Shown piece after piece: positions 12,596-21,367 of a stretch of DNA of 64,000 bases (positions are counted from its first letter, which is position 1; every line of letters begins with the position of its first letter). Both the position numbers and the translations under genes were made by a program. The DNA is from Aquabacterium humicola (lineage in GTDB: Bacteria; Pseudomonadota; Gammaproteobacteria; Burkholderiales; Burkholderiaceae_C): assembly GCF_030167915.1 (NCBI RefSeq), contig NZ_JARGNB010000002.1:124001-188000 (forward strand), given 5' to 3'. Under the pieces are notes generated by a model, which made no database searches, was not told where the DNA came from, and was given only the letters and a program-made list of their open reading frames with translations.

Positions 12596-12640
12596 CGCCC
12601 GAAGGGCGAATTCCCCCTCGGGGGGACGGCGCGCAGCGCC
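12596..12640. repeat. Intergenic hairpin repeat upstream of gph
   Basis: Three short palindromes stand in a row: CGCCC-GAA-GGGCG (12596-12608), CCCCC-TC-GGGGG (12613-12624, six Gs in all) and GGCGC-GCA-GCGCC (12628-12640). The series ends 12 bases before the gph ATG. It resembles the elements at 48928-48999 and, inverted, at 47774-47842, so it belongs to a dispersed intergenic repeat family. Confidence 0.65.
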
Positions 12641-12651
12641 AAGTGGGTCTC

Positions 12652-13329
12652 ATGACCGACGCCGTGTCCCTGCGCTGCGAGGCGGTGCTGTTCGACCTCG
12701 ACGGCACGCTGGTCGACAGCGCGCCAGACCTCGCCGGCGCCGCCAACGACCTGCGTGCCGAGCACGGCCTGCCGCCGCTGCCGTACGAAGCCCTGCGGCC
12801 GATGGTCGGCAGCGGTGCGCGCGGCATGGTCGGCGCGGCCTTCGGCGTGGCGCCGGGCGATGACCGTTTCGAGGGCCTGCGTGATGCCTTCCTCGCCCGC
12901 TACGAGCAGGGCCTGCTCAAGCGCACGCAGGTCTTTTCGGCGATGGCGCCCGTGCTCGCGGCGCTGGAGGCCAGCGGCCGGCGCTGGGGCATCGTGACCA
13001 ACAAGGCGATGCGCTTCACCGCGCCGCTGGTCGAAGGCCTCGGGCTGCACCGGCGCGCGGCGGTGCTGATCGCCGGTGACACGACGCCGCACGCCAAGCC
13101 GCATCCCGCGCCGTTGCTGGAGGCCGCACGCCGGCTGGACCTCGATCCGTCGGCCTGCATCTACGTCGGCGACGACCTGCGCGACATGCAGGCCGGCCGC
13201 GCCGCGGGCATGCCGACGCTGGCCGCCGCCTGGGGTTACCTGGGCGCGAGCGAGCCGATCGAGCGCTGGGGCGCCGATGCGATCCTCGAAGAACCCCCTG
13301 CGCTCTTGAAATGGCCGGGTCTGGCCTAA
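12652..13329 (+). CDS. gph: Phosphoglycolate phosphatase (HAD superfamily)
   Basis: Dephosphorylates 2-phosphoglycolate formed by DNA repair or oxygenase side reactions. The HAD motifs are present: VLFDLDGTLVDSAPDL (nucleophile Asp of DxDGT), GIVTNKAMR (motif II), then KPHPAPLLEAA and YVGDDLRDMQAGRAAG (motifs III and IV). Length is 225 residues, normal for Gph. ATG at 12652 is chosen over a GTG three codons before it. Its position after ubiG is conserved in Burkholderiales. The stop codon overlaps the predicted -10 box of ssrA. Confidence 0.9.
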   Translation: MTDAVSLRCEAVLFDLDGTLVDSAPDLAGAANDLRAEHGLPPLPYEALRPMVGSGARGMVGAAFGVAPGDDRFEGLRDAFLARYEQGLLKRTQVFSAMAPVLAALEASGRRWGIVTNKAMRFTAPLVEGLGLHRRAAVLIAGDTTPHAKPHPAPLLEAARRLDLDPSACIYVGDDLRDMQAGRAAGMPTLAAAWGYLGASEPIERWGADAILEEPPALLKWPGLA

Positions 13330-13332
13330 ACT
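13306..13332 (+). promoter_or_regulatory. Likely ssrA promoter inside the gph 3' end
   Basis: TTGAAA (13306-13311) and TAAACT (13327-13332) are separated by 15 bases. The second box ends 11 bases before the mature tmRNA 5' end and includes the gph stop codon. The boxes fit a housekeeping promoter, though the spacer is shorter than the optimal 17. Confidence 0.5.
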
Positions 13333-13343
13333 ACCGCTTCGCT

Positions 13344-13720
13344 GGGGCCGACCTGGCTTCGACGTGGGTACAGAGTCGGTTCAGGGCATGCCGAGCGCCA
13401 GTGAGCTCGTAAATCCAACTGGAAACAAAGTAACTGCGAACGATACTTCGTACGCCCTCGCCGCTTAACACCGGTGAGCCTCGCAACGGTTGGCCGATGG
13501 GCCGGGGCTGAGATCCGCAAGGGTCGACGCCTGCGAGGTTATTCACATTGGCTGGTGCCGTCCCGCGTCATTCGGGACGGAGCGAGACTCAAGTGACTGG
13601 CGGGTCCGGTAGCGTGCTGCTGCGCGACCGGGACCGCGAGACTCAAATCAGACAGCTACGCATGTAGAACTGGCCGATGACGGCTTGCGGACGCGGGTTC
13701 GATTCCCGCCGGCTCCACCA
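13344..13720 (+). ncRNA. ssrA: Transfer-messenger RNA (tmRNA)
   Basis: tmRNA rescues stalled ribosomes and tags the nascent chain for proteolysis. The 5' end GGGGCCG pairs with the 3' end CGGCTCC followed by ACCA, forming the tRNA-like acceptor stem. The T-arm GGGTTCGATTCCCGCC is at the 3' end, and the conserved start GACCTGGCTTCGACGTGG is present. The tag frame runs 13436-13468 and encodes A-N-D-T-S-Y-A-L-A-A followed by TAA. Total length is 377 bases, one contiguous molecule. A strong terminator follows. Confidence 0.97.
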
Positions 13721-13731
13721 AGACCACAGCG

Positions 13732-13761
13732 AAGGCCCGCCGGACGGCGGGCCTTTTTTTT
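13732..13761 (+). terminator. Rho-independent terminator of ssrA
   Basis: AAGGCCCGCC (13732-13741), loop GGAC, GGCGGGCCTT (13746-13755), with a run of eight T at 13754-13761. The stem is perfect, ten base pairs. Confidence 0.95.
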
Positions 13762-13849
13762 GTCGCTTGGCCGCGTCTTTCGTGAGATAGGAGACGGCTG
13801 GCGGGGCCCTCGGCAGGCGCGCGCCGGGCCAGGGCTAAGATGGGGCCCG

Positions 13850-15691
13850 ATGACCGCCACCCATGCGCCGCGTCCTCGACCTCCCGCTGCCGCTTCGGCG
13901 CCGGCTTCGCCGTCTCCGCCCGCCGCGCCGCGCGGCCGGCTCGACTGGCGCCAGCTGCTGGACTGGCTGCGCGAGGACGGCTGGGTGCAGCCGGCCGATG
14001 CCGAGCGCGTGGGCAAGCGCTTCGGCGCCGGCGACTCGAGCCTGCCGGCGCTGGTGCGGCTGGGCCGGGCCGGCCTGCAACGCGGGAACAGGGCGCTCGA
14101 CACCGAAGCGCTGACCGAGTGGCTGGCCGGCCGCGCGAAGCTGCCGTACCTGCGCATCGACCCGCTGAAGGTCGACGTCGGCCGCGTCGCCGACGTGATG
14201 AGCGTGCAGTACGCCGAGATGCGCAAGGTGCTGCCGGTCAACGTCAGCGTGACCGAGGTGACCATCGCTACCAGCGAGCCCTTCGATACCGGCTGGGTCG
14301 GCGAGATCGAATCGCATGCGCGCCGGCGGGTGAAGCTGGTGGTCGCGAACCCCGATGACATCGCGCGTTATACGACCGAGTTCTACGCGCTGGCGAAGTC
14401 GGTGCGCCATGCGCAGAAGACCGGCGAGGCGTCGGCCACCGCCAGCTTCGAGCAGCTGGTCGAGCTGGGCAAGAGCAACAAGCAGCTCGATGCCAACGAC
14501 CAGGGCGTGGTGCAGGTCGTCGACTGGCTGTGGCAGTACGCCTTCGACCAGCGCGCGAGCGACCTGCACCTGGAGCCGCGTCGCGAGATGGGCGTGATCC
14601 GCTTCCGCATCGACGGCGTGCTGCACACGGTCTACCAGGTGCCGCTGACGGTCATGAACGCGATGATCGCGCGCATCAAGCTGCTCGGCCGCATGGACGT
14701 CGTCGAGAAGCGGCGGCCCCTGGACGGGCGCATCAAGACCAAGCGGCCGGACACGCCCGAAGGACCCGGCGGCGAGGTCGAGATGCGCCTGTCGACGCTG
14801 CCCACCGCCTTCGGCGAGAAGATGGTGATGCGGGTCTTCGATCCGGAGACGGTGGTCAAGACGGTAGAGGCGCTCGGTTTTTCGTCGCACGACGGCGAGC
14901 GCTGGCAGTCGCTGATCGGGCGGGCGCACGGCATCATCCTCGTCACCGGCCCCACCGGCAGCGGCAAGACCACGACGCTCTATTCGACGCTGAAGTCGCT
15001 GGCCACCGACCAGGTCAACGTCTGCACCATCGAGGACCCGATCGAGATGATCGAGCCGGCGTTCAACCAGACCCAGGTGCAGGCCGCGCTCGACATGGGC
15101 TTCGCCGAAGGACTGCGCGCGCTGATGCGGCAGGACCCCGACATCATCATGGTCGGCGAGATCCGCGACCTGGCCACGGCCGAGATGGCGATCCAGGCCG
15201 CGCTGACGGGCCACCTCGTCTTCAGCACCTTGCACACCAACGACGCGGCCTCGGCGATCACCCGGCTGGCGGACCTCGGCGTGCCGACCTACCTGATCAC
15301 CGCGACGGTGATCGGCGTGCTCGCGCAGCGGCTCGCGCGCACGCTGTGCCCGGCCTGCAAGGCGCGCGACGAAACGCTGACGCGCGACGCGCTTGACGAC
15401 TTCTCGAAGCCGTGGCGGCTGTCCGGCGGCGTGCGGCCGTACAAGCCGGTGGGCTGCCTCGAATGCCGCAACACCGGCTACCGCGGCCGCGTCGGCCTCT
15501 ACGAGCTGCTGGTCCTCGGCGATGACGCGCGGCGCGCGATCCATCCGCAGCTCGATGTCGCCGCGCTGCGCAAGGTGGCCGTCAAGGAAGGCATGCGGCC
15601 ACTGCGCCTGGCCGGCACGATGAAGGTCGCCGAAGGCCTGACCACCATCGACGAAGTGCTGCGCTCGACCCCGGGCTGGAACGAAGCCTGA
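13850..15691 (+). CDS. GspE/PilB-family secretion ATPase, stand-alone
   Basis: A 613-residue traffic ATPase of the type that powers type II secretion or type IV pilus assembly. The N-terminal ~28 residues are Pro/Ala-rich. An N1E-like domain follows (about 30-180), then the ATPase core with Walker A GPTGSGKTT (367-375), the Asp box TIEDPIEM, Walker B RQDPDIIMVGEIRD and the His box TGHLVFSTLHTNDA. The zinc-binding tetracysteine CPACK...CLECRNTG is present. No pseudopilin, secretin or platform gene is in this window, so its partner machine must be encoded elsewhere. ATG 13850 was chosen because the frame upstream runs through the tmRNA terminator. Confidence 0.85.
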   Translation: MTATHAPRPRPPAAASAPASPSPPAAPRGRLDWRQLLDWLREDGWVQPADAERVGKRFGAGDSSLPALVRLGRAGLQRGNRALDTEALTEWLAGRAKLPYLRIDPLKVDVGRVADVMSVQYAEMRKVLPVNVSVTEVTIATSEPFDTGWVGEIESHARRRVKLVVANPDDIARYTTEFYALAKSVRHAQKTGEASATASFEQLVELGKSNKQLDANDQGVVQVVDWLWQYAFDQRASDLHLEPRREMGVIRFRIDGVLHTVYQVPLTVMNAMIARIKLLGRMDVVEKRRPLDGRIKTKRPDTPEGPGGEVEMRLSTLPTAFGEKMVMRVFDPETVVKTVEALGFSSHDGERWQSLIGRAHGIILVTGPTGSGKTTTLYSTLKSLATDQVNVCTIEDPIEMIEPAFNQTQVQAALDMGFAEGLRALMRQDPDIIMVGEIRDLATAEMAIQAALTGHLVFSTLHTNDAASAITRLADLGVPTYLITATVIGVLAQRLARTLCPACKARDETLTRDALDDFSKPWRLSGGVRPYKPVGCLECRNTGYRGRVGLYELLVLGDDARRAIHPQLDVAALRKVAVKEGMRPLRLAGTMKVAEGLTTIDEVLRSTPGWNEA

Positions 15692-15809
15692 AGCGCGGCG
15701 AACGGGGCCGACGGCTTCGGGCCGCATGCGTGGAAACCACACCGCAGGCCCCGGGACCGCTCCCTAGAATCTTTCGCATCCGGGGGTGGTTCCCGAGGAG
15801 ACAGTGGTC

Positions 15810-16274
15810 GTGAAGATCAAGAGCCAGAAAGACTTCTGGTCGGGGTTGATGTTCGTTGCCGTCGGCGTCGGTTTCGCCTGGGGCGCCACGAACTACAGCT
15901 TCGGCGCGGCCGCCCGTCCCGGGCCCGGCTATTTCCCGTTCGGCCTCGGCGTGCTGCTGGCCATCCTGGGCGCCTTCATCCTGTTCGAGGCGCTGACCAT
16001 CGAGACCGACGACGGCGAGCCGATCGGCGCCTGGGCCTGGAAGCCGCTGATCACGATCGTTGTCGCGGTCGTGGTCTTCGGCCTGCTGCTGCCTCGGCTG
16101 GGCATGGCGATCTCGCTGCCGATCCTGATCATCATGACGAGCCTCGCGGGCGACGAGTTCCACTGGAAGGACGCGGTGATCAGCGTGCTCGTGCTGACGA
16201 TCGGCTCGTACCTGATCTTCATCCTCGGCCTGAAGCTGGTGATCCCGCTCTGGCCGACCTTCCTGACCACCTGA
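15810..16274 (+). CDS. tctB: Tripartite tricarboxylate transporter small membrane subunit (TctB)
   Basis: The four-helix small subunit of a TTT-family secondary transporter. The 154-residue sequence begins (GTG) MKIKSQKDFWSGLMFVAVG, the usual TctB opening, followed by RPGPGYFPFGLGVLLAILG. Hydrophobic segments lie at about residues 12-28, 46-64, 83-110 and 125-150. I chose GTG at 15810 because GAGGAG (15795-15800) is nine bases upstream; GTGs at 15786 and 15804 fit worse. tctA follows after ten bases. The substrate-binding TctC gene is not nearby. Confidence 0.9.
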   Translation: MKIKSQKDFWSGLMFVAVGVGFAWGATNYSFGAAARPGPGYFPFGLGVLLAILGAFILFEALTIETDDGEPIGAWAWKPLITIVVAVVVFGLLLPRLGMAISLPILIIMTSLAGDEFHWKDAVISVLVLTIGSYLIFILGLKLVIPLWPTFLTT

Positions 16275-16284
16275 GGACGACGCG

Positions 16285-17793
16285 ATGGAACTGCTGCAAA
16301 ACCTCGCGCTCGGCTTCGGCGTCGCCTTCACGTTCCAGAACCTGCTGTACGCCTTCGGCGGCGCGGTGCTGGGCACGCTGATCGGTGTGCTGCCGGGCCT
16401 CGGACCCGTCGCGACGATCGCGATGCTGCTGCCGTCGATCTACGCGCTCGACGCGACGCCGGCGCTGATCATGCTGGCCGGCATCTACTACGGCGCCCAG
16501 TACGGCGGCTCGACGACCGCGATCCTGATCAACGTGCCGGGCGAGTCGAGCTCGGTGGTGACGGCGATCGACGGCTACGCGATGGCGCGCGAGGGCCGCG
16601 CTGGCGCGGCGCTCGCCGCCGCGGGCCTCGGCTCGTTCTTTGCCGGCTGCGTCGGCACCATCGTCATCGCCGCGTTCGCGCCGCCGCTGACCGAGCTGGC
16701 CTTCAAGTTCGGCCCGGCCGAGTACTTCTCGCTGATGGTGCTGGGCCTCGTCGGCGCGGTCGTGCTGGCCTCCGGCTCGCTGATCAAGGCGATCGCGATG
16801 ATCATCCTCGGCCTGCTGATGGGGCAGATCAACACCGACGTGATCTCCGGCGTGCCGCGCTACAGCTTCGACATCCCCGAACTGACCGACGGCATCGGCT
16901 TCGTCGTCATCGCGATGGGCGTGTTCGGCTTCGGCGAGATCGTTGCCAACCTCGGCCGCCCGGCCGAGCACCGCGAGGTCTTCACGAAGGACGTCAAGGG
17001 CCTGTGGCCGACGAAGCAGGACTTCAAGGAAGCCTGGCCGGCGGTGCTGCGCGGCACGGCCCTGGGCTCGATCCTCGGCGTGCTGCCGGGCGGCGGGGCG
17101 CTGCTGTCGTCCTTCGCGGCCTACACGCTCGAGAAGAAGATCGCCGGACCGAGCGGCCGTTTCGGCAAGGGCGACATCCGCGGTGTCGCGGGCCCCGAGT
17201 CGGCCAACAACGCCGGTGCGCAGACCTCGTTCATCCCGATGCTGACGCTGGGCATCCCGCCGAACGCGGTGATGGCGCTGATGGTCGGCGCGATGACGAT
17301 CAAGGGCATCCAGCCCGGTCCGCAGGTGATGACCAGCAACCCGCAGCTCTTCTGGGGCCTGATCGCGTCGATGTGGATCGGCAACCTGATGCTGGTGGTG
17401 CTGAACCTGCCGCTGATCGGCATCTGGATCAAGCTGCTGACGGTGCCCTACCGCTTCCTGTTCCCGGCCATCGTCACCTTCTGCTGCATCGGCACGTACA
17501 CGCTGAACAACAACAGCTTCGACGTCTACATGACGGCCGTCTTTGCCGTCGTCGGCTACGCGTTCTACAAGCTCGGCTGCGAACCCGCCCCGCTGCTGCT
17601 GGGCTTCATCCTCGGGCCGATGATGGAGGAGAACCTGCGCCGCGCGCTGCTGCTGTCGCGTGGCGACTGGATGACCTTCGGGACCAAGCCGCTGTCGGCC
17701 GGCCTGCTGCTCGCCGCCGCGGCGCTGATCGCGATCGTGATGCTGCCGTCGATCAAGGCCAAGCGCCAGGAAGCGTTCCAGGACGAGGACTAG
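16285..17793 (+). CDS. tctA: Tripartite tricarboxylate transporter large membrane subunit (TctA)
   Basis: The roughly 12-helix permease of the TTT family, which imports carboxylates with a periplasmic TctC protein. At 502 residues it has full family length. Diagnostic stretches are GVLPGLGPVATIAMLLP near the N-terminus, AGIYYGAQYGGSTTAILINV and, in the second half, GVLPGGGALLSSFAAY and PESANNAGAQTSFIPMLTLGIPP. It forms a two-gene unit with tctB and ends before a bidirectional terminator. The cargo cannot be deduced without its TctC partner. Confidence 0.95.
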   Translation: MELLQNLALGFGVAFTFQNLLYAFGGAVLGTLIGVLPGLGPVATIAMLLPSIYALDATPALIMLAGIYYGAQYGGSTTAILINVPGESSSVVTAIDGYAMAREGRAGAALAAAGLGSFFAGCVGTIVIAAFAPPLTELAFKFGPAEYFSLMVLGLVGAVVLASGSLIKAIAMIILGLLMGQINTDVISGVPRYSFDIPELTDGIGFVVIAMGVFGFGEIVANLGRPAEHREVFTKDVKGLWPTKQDFKEAWPAVLRGTALGSILGVLPGGGALLSSFAAYTLEKKIAGPSGRFGKGDIRGVAGPESANNAGAQTSFIPMLTLGIPPNAVMALMVGAMTIKGIQPGPQVMTSNPQLFWGLIASMWIGNLMLVVLNLPLIGIWIKLLTVPYRFLFPAIVTFCCIGTYTLNNNSFDVYMTAVFAVVGYAFYKLGCEPAPLLLGFILGPMMEENLRRALLLSRGDWMTFGTKPLSAGLLLAAAALIAIVMLPSIKAKRQEAFQDED

Positions 17794-17842
17794 CGCCCCA
17801 GAGGAGCGGCCACCGAACGGCTGGCCGCTCGTCCGCTGCCAT

Positions 17843-17877
17843 CAAGAAAAGCCGGCCCGCGGGCCGGCTTTTTCTTG
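17843..17877. terminator. Bidirectional Rho-independent terminator
   Basis: GCCGGCCC-GC-GGGCCGGC (17851-17868) is flanked by AAGAAAA on the left and TTTTTCTT on the right, so it works for tctA on the plus strand and the sensor protein on the minus strand. This is the expected arrangement between convergent genes. Confidence 0.92.
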
Positions 17878-17912
17878 TGGCTGCTCCGGCCGCGTCGCGG
17901 CCGAGGCGGCGA

Positions 17913-20300
17913 TCAGATCAGCTCGTCGATCGTCGCCGACAGCTTGGCCGCGTCGACGGGCCGGGTCAGGTAGGCCCGCGCGCCTTCGGCGAATGCGGCA
18001 TCGATGCGCGCCGGGCGCGGATCGTCCGACAGCACGACCACCGGAATCGACCGCGTGCGCTGGTCGGCCTGCAGCTGGCGCAGCACCTGCAGGCCGTCGC
18101 CGTCTGCCAGCTCGGCGTCGAGCACGATCAGGTGCGGGGCATCGGCCACCGCCCGCGACAGGGCACTCGCACCGCTCTCGGCCAGCGCCAGCTGCACCTG
18201 CGGCCGGTCGGCCAGGGCCTGGTGCACGACCGCCGCGTGCGCGGCATCGCGGTGGATGCACAGGATGCGCTGCGCGGATGTCGGGACGCTGCGCGTCGTC
18301 GTGCGCAAGGGCGGCGGCAGCGTCGGCGGGTTGCTGCCCGACAGATCCATCACCTCGCCGAGCACGCGTTCGGCGTGGCGGCGGCGCAGCTGGTCGGACA
18401 GGTCGTGCAGCGCGCAGACCGCGGCCGTCGCGCGGCCGTCGGTGTCGCGCAGCACGCGCAGGGTCACCAGCGCCGGCAGCACCCGGCCCGACGGCAGCTT
18501 CAGCCGCAGCGTCTGGTGCACCAGCTCGTTGCCGGCCTCGTGCAGCATCGTCGCCAGCGCGTCGCGCTGCGGGCGCGTCGCGTCGCCCAGCAGCTCGTCG
18601 ATCGGCTTGCGCTTCACGTCGGCCACCGGCAGGCCGACCAGCTCGGCGAAGGCCGCGTTGGCGCGCTGCACGCGGCCGTCGGCTTCGAGCAGCGCGAGAC
18701 CGGTCTGGGCGGCCTCGAAGGCGCCATCGAGCGCCTGTTCGTCGCGGTGGTGCGCCTGGCGCAGCTGCTCGATCTCGCGCCGCAGCTCGCCGGTGCGGCT
18801 GCGCGCGTCGGCCTCGATGCGCTCGACGCGGCCGGTGACCTTCAGCAGCAGCAGTGCGAAGAGCCCGCCGCCGGCCAGCGCCGGCAGCGCGAACAGCCAG
18901 ACGCCGCCGGGCGTGCGCAGCGGCTGGCTGATGCGCATCGTCCAGCGGCGCCCGCCGAAGTCGAAGCCGGCTTCGCGCGCGAAGCCGCTGCTGTCGGCAC
19001 CGATCGCGCTCTCGCAGCCGCTGCCGCCGTAGAGGCGGCGGCGTTCGGAGCGCCCGTCGGCATCGACCAGGCACACCCGCAGCGCGTCGGTGCGCGAGGC
19101 CAGCAAGGGTGTCATCAGCGCATCGCCGAGCACGGTGGCGAAGACGACGGACCGGGCGCTGGCGCCGGCTTCCAGCGGCAAGGCCTGGTACAGCACGAAG
19201 CCCGAACGGTCGTTGCCGATGGACGCCAGCGGCGACGCCTGCACCGCATCGGCGGTGAGCGTGCGCCCCAGGCCGTTGCGGGCGAGCAGGCTCGCCGGCA
19301 GGGTGTCGGTGTCCGCGGCGGGCGCGCCGCCGGCGGTCGCGCCCCGGCCGATCAGGTGACGCACCGTCGGTGCGCCGCTGCCGTCGCCACGCGGCGTGTC
19401 GAGCCAGCCGAGATGGGCCACGCCCGACATGCGCGCGAGCCAGGGCCGCGCCAGCGCGTCGAAGGCCGGTGCGCTCAGGGCCGGGTTCGCGTTGCGCATC
19501 GCGCCGCCCAGCGCCTGCACCGCCAGCGCCGGGGCGTCCAGCAGCGCCTGCGTGCGTGCGAAGACGACATCGGCATCCCGCTCGAAGCGGGCCTGGGCGT
19601 GGCCGCGCTCGCGGTTCTCGATGCCGGCGAAAGCCGCCAGCGACAGCGCCACCAGCAGCGCCAGCGGCAGCACGACGGTGCGCCGGCGCGCCTGCCAGCG
19701 CTGCTTCTGCGGCGCGAGGAAGGCCAGCAGCACCGGCGTCAGCAGCAGCACGCTGGCGCCGTCGGCGGTGGCGCGCACCAGCGCGACGAACAGCGGCCGC
19801 TGCGCCGGCGAGTCGGCCCAGGCGAGGTCCAGCGCCAGCCGCGCGAAGCCGCCGATCAGTCCGCAGGCCAGCGCCGACGCGGCGAGGCGCCGGATCGCGC
19901 CGTCGGTTTCCAGTGCGAGGTCATCGGGGCGGCCCGAACGCCGCATCAGCAGGCCGCCGAAGGCCGCCTGCGCCAGCAGCGTCAGCGCGTCGGTGATGCC
20001 GACCGCGCCTGGCGCACCGAGCGGCCAGCCGGCGGCGCCGATCGCCGCGCCGGCGGCCAGCGCCGGCAGCGCGCGCCAGCCGATGCAGGCGGTGGCCGCC
20101 AGCGCCAGTGCCAGCGCCGGCACGAGCGGCGCGACCATCACGCCGGAGATGTCGTATTGCGGGCTCAGCTGCCAGAGCAGCGGCACCGCCGCCACCAGCA
20201 GCAGCGACAGTGCCAGCCGCGCCATCGGGGTCACGGGAATGGTGCCGGACCCGGGCAAGGCGACGGGCGAGGAAGGGGTCGAGTGGATGGAGGAGGGCAT
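17913..20300 (-). CDS. MASE1-CHASE-PAS-receiver membrane protein without an output domain
   Basis: A predicted 795-residue membrane sensor. Residues about 25-235 are a MASE1-like multi-helix region. After a further membrane segment a CHASE-type extracytoplasmic domain follows (GIENRERGHAQARFERDAD, NPALSAPAFDALARPWL), then another membrane helix, a coiled region (RIEADARSRTGELRREIEQLR) and a PAS domain (GAFEAAQTGLALLEADGRV). A receiver-like domain occupies the last ~125 residues. It keeps the Asp in LIVLDAEL, but the N-terminal acidic pair reads ILCIHRDA and the usual Lys is Arg in YLTRPVD. I see no kinase, GGDEF or EAL domain. The start is uncertain: ATG at 20300 and 20225 are both possible. 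Confidence 0.75.
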   Translation of the reverse strand: MPSSIHSTPSSPVALPGSGTIPVTPMARLALSLLLVAAVPLLWQLSPQYDISGVMVAPLVPALALALAATACIGWRALPALAAGAAIGAAGWPLGAPGAVGITDALTLLAQAAFGGLLMRRSGRPDDLALETDGAIRRLAASALACGLIGGFARLALDLAWADSPAQRPLFVALVRATADGASVLLLTPVLLAFLAPQKQRWQARRRTVVLPLALLVALSLAAFAGIENRERGHAQARFERDADVVFARTQALLDAPALAVQALGGAMRNANPALSAPAFDALARPWLARMSGVAHLGWLDTPRGDGSGAPTVRHLIGRGATAGGAPAADTDTLPASLLARNGLGRTLTADAVQASPLASIGNDRSGFVLYQALPLEAGASARSVVFATVLGDALMTPLLASRTDALRVCLVDADGRSERRRLYGGSGCESAIGADSSGFAREAGFDFGGRRWTMRISQPLRTPGGVWLFALPALAGGGLFALLLLKVTGRVERIEADARSRTGELRREIEQLRQAHHRDEQALDGAFEAAQTGLALLEADGRVQRANAAFAELVGLPVADVKRKPIDELLGDATRPQRDALATMLHEAGNELVHQTLRLKLPSGRVLPALVTLRVLRDTDGRATAAVCALHDLSDQLRRRHAERVLGEVMDLSGSNPPTLPPPLRTTTRSVPTSAQRILCIHRDAAHAAVVHQALADRPQVQLALAESGASALSRAVADAPHLIVLDAELADGDGLQVLRQLQADQRTRSIPVVVLSDDPRPARIDAAFAEGARAYLTRPVDAAKLSATIDELI

Positions 20301-20425
20301 GCGCGCGCTTCGGCGACGGCGAGGATTTCGCAGCCTAGCACCGGCATCCCGGCCGACGCATCGGCGCAAGCCCCGCATCGGCGGGGGGTCGAACCCTCCA
20401 GCCGGGGGGCGGCGAGAATGAGCCG

Positions 20426-21337
20426 GTGAGTTCCCCTCCTTCGTCCGCCGCGGCGGCGCCCGTGCAGCTGTGGCCCGGCCTGCCGCTCGCGCTCGGCGGC
20501 GCGATCGCGTTTTCCGGCAAGGCCATCATCGTCAAGCTGGCCTACCGCCACGATGTCGACGCGGTCGTGCTGCTGATGTACCGCATGCTGTTCGCGCTGC
20601 CGCTGTTCGTGCTGATCGCCTGGTGGGCCGGTCGCGGCCGGCTGCCGCTGGACCGGCGCGACCGCCTGGCGGTGTTCGGCCTCGGCTTCAGCGGCTACTA
20701 CCTCGCGAGCTACCTCGATTTCGCCGGCCTGCAGTACATCAGCGCGAGCCTCGAGCGGCTGATCCTGTACCTGACGCCGACCTTCGTGCTGCTGCTCGGC
20801 TGGTGGCGCCACGGCCGCCGCATCACCGGTCGGCAGGTGCTGGCGATGAGCGTCAGTTATGCCGGCGTCGCGCTGGTCTTCGGCCACGAGCTCGGGCTGC
20901 AGCGGCCGCAGATCGCGCTCGGCGCGCTGCTGGTGCTCGGCAGCACGGCCAGCTATGCGCTGTTCCTGCTCTTCAGCGGCGAGGTCGTGCAGCGCCTCGG
21001 TGCGCTGCGGCTGACGGGGCTGGCCAGCACCGTCGCCTGCGTGTTGTGCATCGCGCAGTTCCTGCTGCTGCGGCCGCTGGGCGACGCGATCGTGCCGGCG
21101 CCGGTCATCGGGCTGTCGCTGCTGAACGCGGTGGCCTGCACCGTGACGCCGGTGCTGCTGACGATGCTGGCGATCGAGCGCCTGGGACCGGCGCTGGCCT
21201 CGCAGATCGGCATGGTCGGGCCGGTCAGCACGATCATCATGGGTGTGCTGATCCTCGGCGAACCCTTCACGTCGTGGACCGCCACCGGCACGCTCGGCGT
21301 GCTGGCCGGCGTCTGGTTGCTGGCGCGCTGGCGCTGA
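20426..21337 (+). CDS. EamA/DMT-superfamily transporter
   Basis: A 303-residue inner membrane protein with two EamA repeats and about ten hydrophobic helices. Recognisable parts are GGAIAFSGKAIIVKLAYR, FGLGFSGYYLASYLDFAGL and the second repeat IERLGPALASQIGMVGPVST with GEPFTSW near the end. The family exports or imports small metabolites; the cargo is not predictable. It begins with GTG at 20426. It diverges from the MASE1 gene, and an SDR gene follows after 30 bases on the same strand. Confidence 0.85.
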   Translation: MSSPPSSAAAAPVQLWPGLPLALGGAIAFSGKAIIVKLAYRHDVDAVVLLMYRMLFALPLFVLIAWWAGRGRLPLDRRDRLAVFGLGFSGYYLASYLDFAGLQYISASLERLILYLTPTFVLLLGWWRHGRRITGRQVLAMSVSYAGVALVFGHELGLQRPQIALGALLVLGSTASYALFLLFSGEVVQRLGALRLTGLASTVACVLCIAQFLLLRPLGDAIVPAPVIGLSLLNAVACTVTPVLLTMLAIERLGPALASQIGMVGPVSTIIMGVLILGEPFTSWTATGTLGVLAGVWLLARWR

Positions 21338-21367
21338 CACGGTTTTCTTCTCTCGAAAGGATGGACG

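Noticed and set aside
15765-15770. A possible -10 box TAGAAT before tctB
   Set aside because: No matching -35 box at 16-18 bases, so I do not claim a promoter.
17004-20429. A 1141-codon frame on the plus strand across tctA, the terminator and the MASE1 gene
   Set aside because: It crosses a strong terminator and lies antisense or out of frame to conserved genes; composition is Arg/Gln/Ala-rich like other shadows.
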